Assembly (NCBI GenBank): GCA_003550305.1 | Contig: QKYT01000941.1 | Location: forward strand, 4,284 to 38,163 | Length of the DNA stretch: 33,880 nucleotides | Direction of reading: 5' to 3' | Source of the DNA: Glomus cerebriforme | Lineage: Eukaryota > Glomeromycota > Glomeromycetes > Glomerales > Glomeraceae | Shown here: in pieces, positions 10,964 to 20,876 of the stretch | Layout: every line of letters starts with the position of its first letter | How positions within the stretch are numbered: position 1 is the first letter of the stretch | Translations under genes and position numbers: made by a program | The notes under the pieces: model-generated | Told to the model about the DNA's origin: nothing | Seen by the model: only the letters and a program-made list of their open reading frames with translations | Databases searched by the model: none

Positions 10964-11200
10964 TTTTTTTTTTTTTTTTTTTTATAAATTCAAACTTTTT
11001 ATTAAGTTTAAGGCAAGAAAAAAGAAAGACCCAATGATCTTATTAAGTGTTAACTCTACAACATAATACATAATACATAATAAAGGATTTGCTAGCAAAA
11101 CTTATCCAAACATATACTTCACAATGAGCAGTATAACCCAGACCGATCAGCCGTTTATAAATAGTACCTCCCCCAAGAATATTCCTAATCACAACAGATA
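10964..11200 (-). mobile_element. LINE D, 3'-terminal fragment
   Basis: T20 (10964-10983) is a poly(A) tail on the minus strand. The next ~200 bp resemble the 3' UTR of LINE A and LINE B (for example ACTTCACAATGAGCAGTATAACC). Similarity stops near 11200, so the copy is 5'-truncated or deleted. No coding part remains. Confidence 0.7.
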
Positions 11201-11820
11201 ATTTCATTCAAGTCTATCCTGAAATTAGATGCATGGAAATTCTATAAAAATTAATGAATTGTCTACTGATATTGCATTTCTTGAAACAAATTTTAATAAA
11301 AGAGGCTGACTAGTGGGACTTTTCCGATTAGCATACAGATATTCTTTCATGTCTTCCAGGAGATATCATCATTATCTCAGTTGTGAAATACATCAACTAG
11401 AAAACTTATTAAAAAACATTTGAATCAATATTTGATCAGTACCACGTGACCATTTGTGATACATCACCAGAAAACCCAATGATCATCATGTCACCCTCCT
11501 TAAAATAAACAAATCAACTCCTTAGGGCCAATTAACAACAAGTAATACCAAATCAGCCTTAGACGATCATTTTGTTCAGTATTTCCCATCCCCTAAAAGA
11601 AAATGAAAAATACCAACAAAAAATGACCAAAGACTACACCAAAGAAATAAAAATAAAACAAAATAAAAACAAAAAACAAAAAGGAATAAAATTAGGAAAA
11701 ACAATTATATCTAGCTGCAAAAAACATAAAGTAAATCTAAGAAAAACACCAAACTTCACTCCAAAGAAAAGTTCTCACCCTCAAAATCCTTTGCAAACCT
11801 TTCATTCACAAGAACCCAAA
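11201..11820. other. Spacer without recognised gene
   Basis: Unique-looking AT-rich DNA between LINE D and direct repeat E. The plus-strand frame 11572-11829 (85 codons) is Lys/Asn/Gln-rich because the strand is A-rich, and it runs into repeat E. I do not regard it as a gene. Confidence 0.5.
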
Positions 11821-12153
11821 GTTAAGTAAAATCATTTTCTTCCCTACAAAACTTTCTATTACTTCTCTTTTCTGACTTCGAAGAGATAAAACTTATGTAA
11901 GACTGAATAGCTTAGAAAACCAAATGCTTTCAGAGGTATCATTAAAGGTCATTATCTAAGAGTTGTAAAATGAAAATTGTGGATATATTTAAAAATAATA
12001 AAACGCAAACAACCTAAACTATTTTATTAAATGTTAAATAACAAGAGGAGCATTTTTACTTAAGACCCTGAAGGCTATTACCATAGTGAACGAAGCCTCC
12101 AGGATGTGTTTTTGCTTCGTGAAAAATTTGGTTAGAATTTTTTGGAAAAGAGT
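11821..12153. repeat. Direct repeat E, copy 2
   Basis: Second copy of the 1811-2156 sequence, mostly identical with scattered substitutions. It ends GGAAAAGAGT directly at the motif GGCAATATTGGCAGAG, without the extra bases seen in copy 1. Having both copies beside a LINE tail at the same motif argues that the repeat is either the usual LINE target or part of another element inserted at the same site. Confidence 0.8.
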
Positions 12154-12169
12154 GGCAATATTGGCAGAG
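12154..12169. repeat. Left target-site duplication of LINE A'
   Basis: GGCAATATTGGCAGAG, perfectly repeated at 12877-12892 on the other side of the 5'-truncated LINE A'. The right copy is at the same time the target motif behind the tail of LINE B. Confidence 0.9.
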
Positions 12170-12876
12170 TTTTTTTTTTAATTTAACAGCATATTTTATT
12201 TAATAAAGTTAATTGAGAATACAAATAAAAGAAACAAATATAAACAAAATATATGGATTTCATTACTATCTAGTTTACATAAAGTAAAAATATAAAAAGT
12301 AAAAACTAATCTATAAAATTACGCTATAAACCTAACATAACAATATGCCCAATAAACTACTTCGTAATGAGAGGTAGCAACCAAGTCAACCATCCCAAAA
12401 GTATTCCTTCCAATCTCTTAAAATAAGTTAAAGGAGAGCCGTAACTTAACACCCCGAACTGTCAGATCCATCAGAGGGACCATTTGGTCCAAAAGTTTCA
12501 TCCAGAAGGTACTGAGGAAAAATGCTTTATCAAGCAAATCTGGTACAAAGGCTGAGATCGGTGATGGAAGCCTTGAAATCTGAGCAGCATCGGCAGGAGC
12601 ACGTGACATGAGAATGTCTCTAGCGGGAAGCGTAAAAGCCATAATGTGATAACAAGAAAGCCATATTTGGTGAAAGAAGTCACGTTGTAACTTCATCACC
12701 GCTGGGTAAAGAATGTTTTTGATAGAAACTATAGAGAATCCAAGTAAGTAGAAAAAGTCCGTAAGGGAGCGTAGGATGAAACTCTAAAGAATAAACAAAG
12801 GCCATTGTGGAGAATCTGGTAAGGAAGTCCAAATGGGCAGTGACAGAAAAGCATTTTGAGAAGAGAAGGCGGAAAA
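12170..12876 (-). mobile_element. LINE A', 5'-truncated copy with perfect 16 bp TSD
   Basis: Begins (plus strand) with T10 at 12170-12179, then the family 3' UTR and the C-terminal end of ORF2, and stops near 12876 at GCGGAAAA. The perfect 16 bp duplications on both sides mark it as one target-primed insertion truncated at its 5' end, the usual LINE outcome. Its ORF2 end is closer to LINE B than to LINE A. Confidence 0.9.
12418..12720 (-). pseudogene. C-terminal end of ORF2 in LINE A'
   Basis: Encodes the last ~100 residues of the LINE ORF2 protein, including SRAPADAAQISRLPSP and ending LSFNLF-TAA at 12418, the same terminus as LINE A at 2417. The upstream part (to about 12870) is frameshifted relative to it. 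No catalytic domain is present. Confidence 0.75.
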
Positions 12877-12892
12877 GGCAATATTGGCAGAG
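12877..12892. repeat. Right TSD of LINE A' and target motif of LINE B
   Basis: GGCAATATTGGCAGAG, immediately followed by the T13 tail of LINE B (12893-12905). One copy serves two junctions, so LINE B appears to have inserted at the edge of the duplication made by LINE A', or the reverse. Confidence 0.85.
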
Positions 12893-13142
12893 TTTTTTTT
12901 TTTTTATTGTTAACAGCATATTTTATTTAATAAAGTTCATTGAAAATACAAATAAAAGAAACAAACATAAACAAAATATATGGATCTCATCATTATCTAG
13001 TTTATAAAGTAAAATTATAAAAAGTAAAAACTAATCTATAAAACTATGCTATAAACCTAACATAACAATATACCCAATCAACTACTTCACAATGAGAGGT
13101 AGCAACCAAGTTGACCATCCCAAGAGTATCCCCTCCAATCCC

Positions 13143-13855
13143 TTAAAATAAGTTAAAGGAGAGCCGTAACTTAATACTCTGAACTATCAGATTCATCAGA
13201 GGGACCATTTGGCCCAAAAGGTTTATCCAGGAGGTACCAAGGGAAAAAGCTTTATCAAGCAAATCTGGTACTAAGGTTGAGGTCAGCGATGGAAGCCTTG
13301 AAACCCAGCAGCATCAGCGGGAGCACGTGACATGAGAATGTCTCTAGCGGGAAGCGTAGAGGCCATTATATGATAACGAGGGAGCCATGTTTGGTGAAAG
13401 AAATTACGTTGCAATTTTGTTACCGCAGGGCAAAGAAGATTTTTAATGGAAACTGAAGAGAATCCAACTGAAAGAAGGAAGGCCGTAAGGGAATGTGGAA
13501 TGAAACCCTGAAGAAGAAGTAAAGGCCATTTCGGAAAATTCGGAGGAGAAGTCCAAACGGATAACGCAAGAAACATCTGACAAAAAGGGAAGTCTGAAAC
13601 ATCTTTACTTTGTCGTTTAGACCATGCAATGGTAATTGAGTCAAGTAAGAATTCTTTAAATGACTGGAAAAGAAAAGGAAAGTTATTATGAGGAAGAGGC
13701 GGGCCATTAGAGAACTCAAACGCCCTAATGGTAGTCAAGCAATCCACTAGGTGAGATAAAGATTCAGNATGAGATTTGCAAAAGAAACACAACAACTCAT
13801 GCGAAAAATAGCAAAAGTGGCGTGAATTCATGACATCCATAGTAGGGAGTTCCAA
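13143..13855 (-). pseudogene. LINE B ORF2 C-terminal region with zinc-knuckle-like motif
   Basis: Last part of ORF2. Near its start is CFFCKS...SLSHLVDC, a C-X2-C...H-X3-C arrangement seen at the C-terminus of many LINE ORF2 proteins; one N in the assembly (13768) falls inside it. The rest is helical and matches LINE A and A' (LPARDILMSRAPADAA). A frameshift near 13300 throws the last ~50 residues out of frame compared with A', whose ending would place the original stop at 13143. A TGA at 13871 separates this block from the RNase H block in the same frame. Confidence 0.75.
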
Positions 13856-13870
13856 AAAATGTAACTTATA

Positions 13871-15430
13871 TCAGAAGAACGTGTGAGCAATTCGACGATC
13901 TTGAGCTTTGGAAGGTGAAAGATCAGGACAGAGGATAAAATAATTCAAACTAAACCAGGATAAATCCCAATTGATTAAATAAATCGAAGGGATTAAATAA
14001 GAAAATCTATTCAATGATAAAACATTAATAAATGCTTGATAGGATAAGTAACAATTAAAAGTCCTACGAAAGGGAGAATTGAGTCTCAAAGAATTATATG
14101 AGAATGAAACTACTAAGGAAAAAGGGAAAGATAAAGAAACTTTATCAACGGAAGGAAAATCTGCATAACGCAAACAATTCCTTGCCATGAAATCAGCAAG
14201 ATTATGTAAATAATTATCTGAATGTGAATGGACTTTGTGCATAGTAAAAGACAAATGCTTAGACGTTAAAAATTTAACAAAACTAGACCATAAAAAATGT
14301 CCTTGGAGAGCGGTCAAAGAAATGTTAGGGTTGTCAACAATAGAATTAACACTATTAATGACAGAAATACTGTCTAAATAAATATCTAAATGGGCATTGT
14401 CAGGGATAAAGAAGCAAATCAGAATCAGCGGAGCTAATTCAGTAATCAAAGAGGAGGCAGAAGGATAAGAAAAGGGAACAGCTAGAGAATGTAAAATACT
14501 ATTCTCAGAATTAGATTGAACCCAGGCATATGAAAGACGAGAGGAATTATCTACCAGGACAAAGAAATCATCAATATAAAATTGATAAGAATTATTAGGA
14601 GAAATGTGAAATTGGAAAAAATTAAAATTATTCTGAACAGGAACAGGAGGAGAAAAACTTTGAATACGGTTATGAGAAACTGACAAATCAGAAACCAAGA
14701 AGGTAAGTTGTGAAGAAACAGTTTTGATGGAAACTTTGAAAGACATAGAATCCAAACGTTTTAAACGATATTTCGATACGGAAGGAAGAACCATCGTAAA
14801 GGATAAATTGATCGAAAAAGAGCAATAAATAGGGCCCAATTTCATCCGTCTGGAAAAAGTCAAAGAATTGTGAAGATTGTGATTTAAAGAACAACTGGGA
14901 CACTGTTGAAGAGAAAACAATTGAGAAATGGGGGTATAGAAAAAATTCGGGGGAGAAGCCAGAAGCCAGTGATCAATAAAGGCAGTATGAGCCCTAGGAT
15001 TATATTTAAAAATATGTCCAAAATTAGTGCGAGAAGCCGAAGGGAGCCAATTAGCAATCCAATAGAAGCTGAAATGTTTATTAGGATGATTGAACGGGAT
15101 GGATTGATAGGGAATATCTAGAGAGAAATCGTTATCCAAAACAAATTCTGGTTTTAGTCTACAGGAAACGGCAGCATTAATGCAAATCTTGGATGCTGTA
15201 AATTGGTACCATAAAGGAGAAACAGCATAGCGACGAAAGGAATAGCGATAAGATAATTCCTTCCAATCCATCAAATAGGTGCCATCATAGGATAATATCT
15301 GTGATAAAAACAGAATGCTTTTGTTACAGAGAGAAGATAAACACTTAGAATGCGAAGGTCCAAGAATATCATGGATGGGAATAAAACCACCCGTAATAGG
15401 ACTGAATAAAGAGGAAGGTGAAACATCCAT
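13871..15430 (-). pseudogene. LINE B ORF2 part: connection and RNase H domain
   Basis: Open run of 519 codons. Residues ~170-190 hold a short Cys/His cluster (CPSCSLNHNLH). Residues ~280-415 form an RNase H1-type domain: first Asp in FYIDD (287; LINE A has the more usual VDGS), Glu in TELAPL (331), Asp in YLDSIS (353), then KVHSHSDN with His401 and LADFMA with Asp412. All expected acidic residues are visible. RNase H removes the RNA strand during cDNA synthesis in Tad/I/R1-type LINEs. The block is continuous with the RT frame upstream (through stops near 15458-15515), so it is part of one broken ORF2 and not a separate gene. Confidence 0.8.
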
Positions 15431-15514
15431 AAATATAAAATTAAGAGAACAAAGTTGTCAGAGAATATTAAAGAAAAAATCATGTTTGTCATTGGGAAAA
15501 CGAAACTAAGGGGA

Positions 15515-17347
15515 CTAATCTTGTATAGATAAAGGAGACAAAAACGTCCATAAGGATTCTTGTAAAGAAGCAATACGGAATTGCAATAAAGGAGAAAAAG
15601 TAGTGGAAGAATTAAGACCATTATAAATATCAACACCTGCTTGTTTAAGCAGTTCCAAATACAGAGAAAATATGTTAAAATAATTAGATGAAAAAAGGGA
15701 AGCATCTGGGAATGTGTAAGCAAATTTAAGTTTATGTTTAAAAAGCTTTTTAAAAGGGGACATTAAGGAAGAACTTTTAGCAGGAGAAATAAAAGTAATT
15801 TGAGAATGATAAGCAATTTTGGGAAACAAAACGATATTATGCAAATAGGTAAGTTATGCAGGGGACAGACGTTTGTAACGAATAATTTTAATAAAGGAAG
15901 TTATACTCCTGTTTAATCTGAGAAAAGACAAATAAGGAAGAAAGGCAAAGGTTAAACCAAACACCTAGAAACCTGAAAGAAGATGAGGGAAGAATGAGAG
16001 TTATAGAAATAGAAGAGGGGATGTGACCAAACGACACAAAATCATGAGAATACTTAGAAATAGGAAAAGAAATCAGAGACGAAGAAGAAATAACATTTGA
16101 AGTTAAAACATATTTCTTATGATTAGCCAAAGTATTATTCAAATAATAAAATTCCTCGGTAATACTCAAAAGATCGGCTAAGCCATCAAGAGAAGAAGAA
16201 AGCAAAGTAGAATTATCCATGTATGTTAAATTAGAAAATGATAAGTACTCCTGATGCAAAGAGCGAGAAGAGACAAAGTCAATTTAGAAATAGACAATTC
16301 ATATGGAGAAGAGACAGCTAAATTAAGCTCAGTAAGCAAGGGATCCAAATAAATAACCCAAAGTAGCGGGAAAATAATTTCGCCTTGATCGATACCTATT
16401 TTAACACGATAACGATCAGAAGGGCTGAATGGAGTAATAACAGAATTTTGTCTGCTAGTAAAAAGCGAAATAATAAATTTAATAGTAAGATCTGGGATCT
16501 TGAGATGGAGTAAAGCAAGATAAAGCATGCTGAGATCTATAGAGTCAAAGGCTTTGCTAATGTCCTATGAAAGAATCCATAAGGGCTTCTTATAACACTT
16601 GGCGTCATGGATAATAGATTCTAGAGTAAAGATAGGCTCTTTACAGGAACTACCAGGAAGGCTTGCAAAATTGCGACCTTGAAGAACATGGTGACGGGAA
16701 AGAATTTTAGAAAGATGATTGGTGAACACCTTAACCGTAGCTTTATGAAGGGTCTCCAAAAGAGTAATGGGCCGGGTATTAGGGAGCTTACATTCCCATT
16801 CCTGAGGCTTGGGGATGGAATACACAGAAGCAAACCACCAGTCATCAGGAATATTACCTGATTCTAAGCATAAAGACATGAGTTTAAGCATACACAACTT
16901 GGAAGAAGGACCACAATGTTTGAGCATTTCATATGAGATGCCAGAAAGACCAGGAGCTTTTTCACAGGAAAGAGAAGAAAGTACTGAAGAAAATTCATCT
17001 TGGGAAATAGAGGAACAAAGGAATTCATAAATATCTGAATTAATTTCTGGAATAGCTGAATAGCGAACACATTTTTCTGGAAAAGTGAACAATCATAAAG
17101 GGTCATAGTGAGAAATTGGGGAACGAACAAAGTTTTGGAAGTGAGAATTAACAGCATCATTAATCTCCGTAAGGCTAGTAACAAGATGATGTTCAGAATC
17201 TGAAGAATGGATAAGAATGCGATCTAGAGTAATGCAGCGATGAGAGCGTTGAAGAGCTGATGAAATAAAAGCACTTTTGTGCAATTCAAAATCATTGATG
17301 CGCTTGTCCGTGAAATCCTCAATTTGAGAAAGTTGGAATTTAGACAA
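15515..17347 (-). pseudogene. LINE B ORF2 part: reverse transcriptase
   Basis: Reverse transcriptase in broken frames. Fingers: EKAPGLSGISYEMLKH, PKPQEW, TRPITLLETLHKATVKVF and GRNFASLPGSS (17092-16565). Motif A is DISKAFDSID, directly after an in-frame TAG at 16565-16567 where LINE A has CAA. Motif B is GIDQGEIIFPLLWVIYLD. Motif C reads YMDN (16212-16223) instead of YMDD, losing the second catalytic Asp. The thumb-side motif FLGVWF follows. Frameshifts lie near 16275 and 15895, and further stops at 17093 and 15515. LINE A keeps YMDD, so the change is specific to this copy. Inactive. Confidence 0.85.
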
Positions 17348-18808
17348 CTCAACCTTCAGAAGGGATTTAATAACTCATTTAACAGATTTGAGGTCTGCAA
17401 GTACAGCACGACAGTTGGAAAAAGTAATTACCCGAGGAAAAGTAGGAGCAGGAAAATTAACTTCAGAGTTAAAAGAATTGAGAAAAGAGAAAATATTTAT
17501 TAAAGAATTCAAATACTCAGTCCATGAAAGAAAAATCTTAGGTGATAATAAAGGGTCTGAACGATTAGCCAGAATTTTAAAAGCATGAATAATATTGGAA
17601 AGAGTAGACAAGGAAGAAAACAACCTCTTCAAATAGGAAGGATATGGGGGACAGAAAGTATTAGAAACTTTCCGTTTGGTGACGAATGAAGGACCATAAA
17701 GGTTCCATCTGGAAAAAGGAAGCAGGGTAACTATAACCATTATACTTCTCCTCAGTGAGGTCAGAGAATTTGGTCCAGGTATCCTGAAGGATAGAGTTAT
17801 AGTTGAAAATAAACCGAACTTGAGAACAGCGTGAAAGGGTCGCGGAGGAAAGGGTATTACAGAATAATCTGAGAGCGAGGTAATTTATGACCATTAAATG
17901 GTCAGAGGAGTGGAATGATGAAGACGCGTTCCAAACTTCAGTATGACATAGGTCCGACCTCAACGCAGGGTTGTTATACCAAATGTGATCCAAACGAGAA
18001 CATGGGGAAAGAAAATTGGAGAGATTCTGGAAAAACGTGGGAATGCTAGTGGAGTTATAAGTGGTAAGTGACTCGACCAGATGAAAGTTAAGAAGATAAT
18101 TGTAAAGTTTGTAAAAAAGAGGGGACTGAGAAGCTGAAATATTATCCAGATCGAAATTAAGATCTCCCATTAAAATAAGTTTGAGGTTGTGTTGGGTAGC
18201 ATCCTGAAAGTAGAATGAAGCTCTTGAATAGTAGCCAAGAGTTCAGCTTTATTGTCAAGGGAATAAGGAGTTAAATAAGCATTTACAATTCTGAGTTTCA
18301 GAGATGGAAAGTAGACATCTAAATAGATGATCTGAGATTTCCAGCAGACACATTTTTGAACGTGAGAGGTGAAAAGCTGGGAGGTAAGAAAACCTACCCT
18401 ACCAATATACATATTAGAACAAGGAGTTCACCAACCCGTAAGATGACGAGCTGGGAGATCAGGTAAAAATTGGGAATTAAAAGAAGAAATGGGATGTGAA
18501 AGGATTTTGGCTGCGTTAAAGGAAGAAATACGAGTATCGCTGAGAGCAAGCAAATGAAAGTTTTTAGCAGTACAGAATTGAAGGATATCATTTAAAATGA
18601 GAGGATCAGAAAGACCTCCACGAATATTATGAATGGCTAAAGTAATAAGACCATGAGGATTGTCCTGGAAAGGTGAGTTGAAAAATTCATTATGCGAAAA
18701 ATATTCTAAAAAATTACGTTGCGTATCAGAAATAATAGGGAATTCAAAACTGGAAGAAGGGGGATTACGAAGTAATTGGTTATAATCATCTATATTATTA
18801 ATGTTCAT
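17348..18808 (-). pseudogene. LINE B ORF2 part: AP-type endonuclease (EEP) and linker
   Basis: The ORF2 start is the ATG at 18808 (MNINNIDDYNQ). Endonuclease/exonuclease/phosphatase motifs in order: LAIHNIRGG, LLALSDTRI, NAYLTP, GDLNFD, SRLDHIWYN and SSDHLMV. These form the enzyme that nicks target DNA to prime reverse transcription. The position that is usually Glu (QE or TET-like) is Asp in both LINE copies. Breaks: TGG to TGA at 18428 (WW in LINE A), a one-base deletion near 18206, a frame change near 17700 and a TGA at 17375. The part below 17660 is a linker to the RT. Confidence 0.82.
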
Positions 18809-18844
18809 AATTAAAAGATGAATGGAAAGATCATGGAAAAGGGT

Positions 18845-19332
18845 TTAAGGAAAGTGGTTAGAGCCACTTGAACTAGGGAAATGAGCAGAAAGTCGTTTAG
18901 CTAAATCACAAAATTCAGAAGTAATATCAGTAACCAAAGAATGAGTAGAAGCAACAGACTGCTTGAGAGCCTCTAATTCAGCCTTCGGGTCCTTCAAAAT
19001 AACAGGAGAAGAAGGACGAGCAGAAGGCGTATTATTAGGGGAAGAAAGATCCACTAAATCAGAATCAGGATTGACAGAAGCATCATCGGCATCGTTCATA
19101 ACAACATCCAAGGATAAGGAACGAGAAAAGAGATGAGAACAAAAGAAGCTTCAGGATTACTAAATAAGAGTTGTTCCAACTGAACAATATGTTTGTCTTG
19201 ATCAGTAAGAAGGGTCGTGAGCAAAGCAAGATGAGAGGCGAAACCGTCTAGTGTGTCTTGAATATCTTCTGGAGACATAAAGTTATCACCCATAGGAGGG
19301 CGATGACTAGGACGAGAAATATTACGTTCATT
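18845..19332 (-). pseudogene. LINE B segment between ORF1 and ORF2 (frameshifted)
   Basis: Directly follows the ORF1 stop in the same frame: TAA, then NERNISRPSHRPPMGDN and SPEDIQDTLDGFASHL, a coiled-coil-like stretch. A frameshift near 19130 separates it from the second half (MNDADDASVNPDSDLVDLSS ... KQSVASTHSLVTDITSEF), which ends with TAA at 18845. It aligns along its length with the intact 8245-8718 segment of LINE A. Between the copies many differences in the first 25 codons fall at third positions, which indicates translation. Function unknown. Confidence 0.65.
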
Positions 19333-20769
19333 TTATGGTCGTTTAGTGTTCTTTGTAGAAGAAGAACTATGACCAGTAGAGGAAGTGGAGCCAGAGGAGG
19401 AAGATTTTGCCATATCAGCAAAGGATTTACCAGGAGAAACCTTAGAAGTCAGCTTGCGATGCTGAGCAGGACGATATTTGGAATAAAGAGTAGAGAATGC
19501 GGGATTCTGTGAAGTGGGGGATTTGGGTCTGAGGGAGCATTTATTAGGATCACAGTCGAGTTTGCCGCAAATACGGCACAAAAGTTTAGTTTGGGAAGGT
19601 TGAAACCAAACAAGAGAACGGCCGTTAAAAGCACAGAAAATGTCAATGGCATTTTGTAAAGCTTCCTCAGAAGCAAAAGTCACGTGGCAGAAAGGTTTAC
19701 GATGATAAGATATAACAAAATAGAAAAATGTAATAAATTTAGCCGAGACAGCATCAGTAATAGCAGCAAGATCAGCCTCGACTATATTGGAAGAAAATCC
19801 AGATAAAACAGCAACGTGGGTACGCCAGAGTTGCTTTAGATCCAAGAGAAAGAAGGAAGGATTAACACGGACAAAAGCGTCCATGCAGAGAACTCCCCAG
19901 CAATCAGATTGAAATAATTCAAGTGCAGCAGGTTTGTCATAAGTAATTTCGGCACGTTGAAACAAGTTTTTAGTAATAACACATTTGGTGATATTACTGT
20001 AACAAGAAAAGGTGCCTAAAAGCTGAGAACGGGTAACGTCAAGAGGAATATCTGAGACTTGTAAAGAACAACTACGCACATCTTGACGTAGAGCCGCAGG
20101 ATCATGCACATGAAAAAGTAGATTTTCCAAGTCAAGAATGGGAGCAGAAATCAATTGGTCCCTGTGTTCAGCAGATCTAAAGCTAATGACGATCTGTTTA
20201 GCATCAGCCGAGCCTGAATAGTGTGCGCTGTTACTAAATGAGGAATATTTGGAAACGTGGCGATCAACTGCAGCGCAAAGGGCTGAATTGGTCTTGAATT
20301 TTTCAAGGAGAGAGGGAAAAGAGTTCAGAGCCACTACAGCAAAGAAAATAGAGGAGGAAATTTGAACAGCAGCATCAAGAGGGACAACCTTATCTTTGGT
20401 AACTTTATTTTTTCCTTTAGAGACTGAAGACATTGCGTGGATAGAGTCATCTACCATTTTCACTGGAGGAGCGGGAGGGGTAGAGGAAGAGACAATAGGA
20501 ACGAAGGGAATAGCAGTAGGGAAAAGAGGAGCTTCAGTTGGAGGAACAGGGCCAGAGATGGAAAGAGTAGCGAAATTCTCATCCATATTGGCATCAGTGG
20601 TAGTGTGGACCCACTTATTAGGGGCCAGAGGAGGGGAAGAGGGAGTAGAACTAGTATTATTGTTAGAGCTAGAATTATTGAGAGAGGAGGAACTGGAAGA
20701 CCCAGAGGCAGAAGGTTTAGGGTTAGGTTGTTTGTTAGTTTTGGCTGGACCAGAATGCTTGCGAGTCAT
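19333..20769 (-). CDS. LINE B ORF1, 478 residues: RRM-like RNA-binding protein with C-C-C-C zinc knuckle
   Basis: Intact open frame. Residues 1-60 are basic then Ser/Asn-rich, and 60-130 are Pro/Ser/Thr-rich and probably disordered. Residues ~235-300 look like an RRM (SDIPLDVTRSQLLGTFSC ... RAEITYDKPAALELF), and ~318-390 like a second (VAVLSGFSSNIVEADLAAI ... CHVTFASEEALQNAI). Cys398, Cys401, Cys406 and Cys411 form CX2CX4CX4C, a Gag-knuckle spacing with Cys replacing the usual His. The tail is Ser/Thr-rich and basic. ORF1p-type proteins bind element RNA and act as chaperones in the retrotransposition particle. The start is supported by the matching MTR start in LINE A. It ends KRP-TAA with a conserved in-frame continuation. 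No host-gene role implied. Confidence 0.88.
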   Translation of the reverse strand: MTRKHSGPAKTNKQPNPKPSASGSSSSSSLNNSSSNNNTSSTPSSPPLAPNKWVHTTTDANMDENFATLSISGPVPPTEAPLFPTAIPFVPIVSSSTPPAPPVKMVDDSIHAMSSVSKGKNKVTKDKVVPLDAAVQISSSIFFAVVALNSFPSLLEKFKTNSALCAAVDRHVSKYSSFSNSAHYSGSADAKQIVISFRSAEHRDQLISAPILDLENLLFHVHDPAALRQDVRSCSLQVSDIPLDVTRSQLLGTFSCYSNITKCVITKNLFQRAEITYDKPAALELFQSDCWGVLCMDAFVRVNPSFFLLDLKQLWRTHVAVLSGFSSNIVEADLAAITDAVSAKFITFFYFVISYHRKPFCHVTFASEEALQNAIDIFCAFNGRSLVWFQPSQTKLLCRICGKLDCDPNKCSLRPKSPTSQNPAFSTLYSKYRPAQHRKLTSKVSPGKSFADMAKSSSSGSTSSTGHSSSSTKNTKRP

Positions 20770-20876
20770 GGTTAAAGTAGAATAGTAAAGTTTATAGAAA
20801 AGTTGTAAAGAAAATAAACGAAAAATAAAATTAAAGTTTCTTTAACAAAAATTGGGCAGAGCGGAGTGGAAAAGAG

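Larger units (their letters stand above)
12893..20876 (-). mobile_element. LINE B, full-length non-LTR retrotransposon (best preserved copy)
   Basis: About 8 kb from the poly(T) at 12893-12905 to the 5' end GGAGTGGAAAAGAG near 20876. The minus-strand order is 5' UTR, ORF1 (20769-19333), a ~150-residue segment (19332-18845), ORF2 (18808-13143) and a 3' UTR with AATAAA near the tail. ORF1 is intact. ORF2 has about six nonsense codons and several single-base frameshifts. A duplication of the left motif is not visible right of 20876, so the 5' junction was rearranged or formed differently. EEP plus RT plus RNase H suggests a Tad/I-like clade. Confidence 0.92.

Noticed and set aside
11572..11829. 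85-codon Lys-rich plus-strand open frame
   Set aside because: Composition follows the A-rich strand and the 3' end runs into direct repeat E.
20396..20785. Plus-strand frames of 129 and 112 codons
   Set aside because: Antisense shadows of LINE B ORF1; their Gly/Arg/Glu richness mirrors the Ser/Pro-rich sense strand.
2157..20876. Single composite giant element from LINE A to LINE B
   Set aside because: Separate poly(A) tails, separate 5' ends and independent target duplications show distinct insertions.
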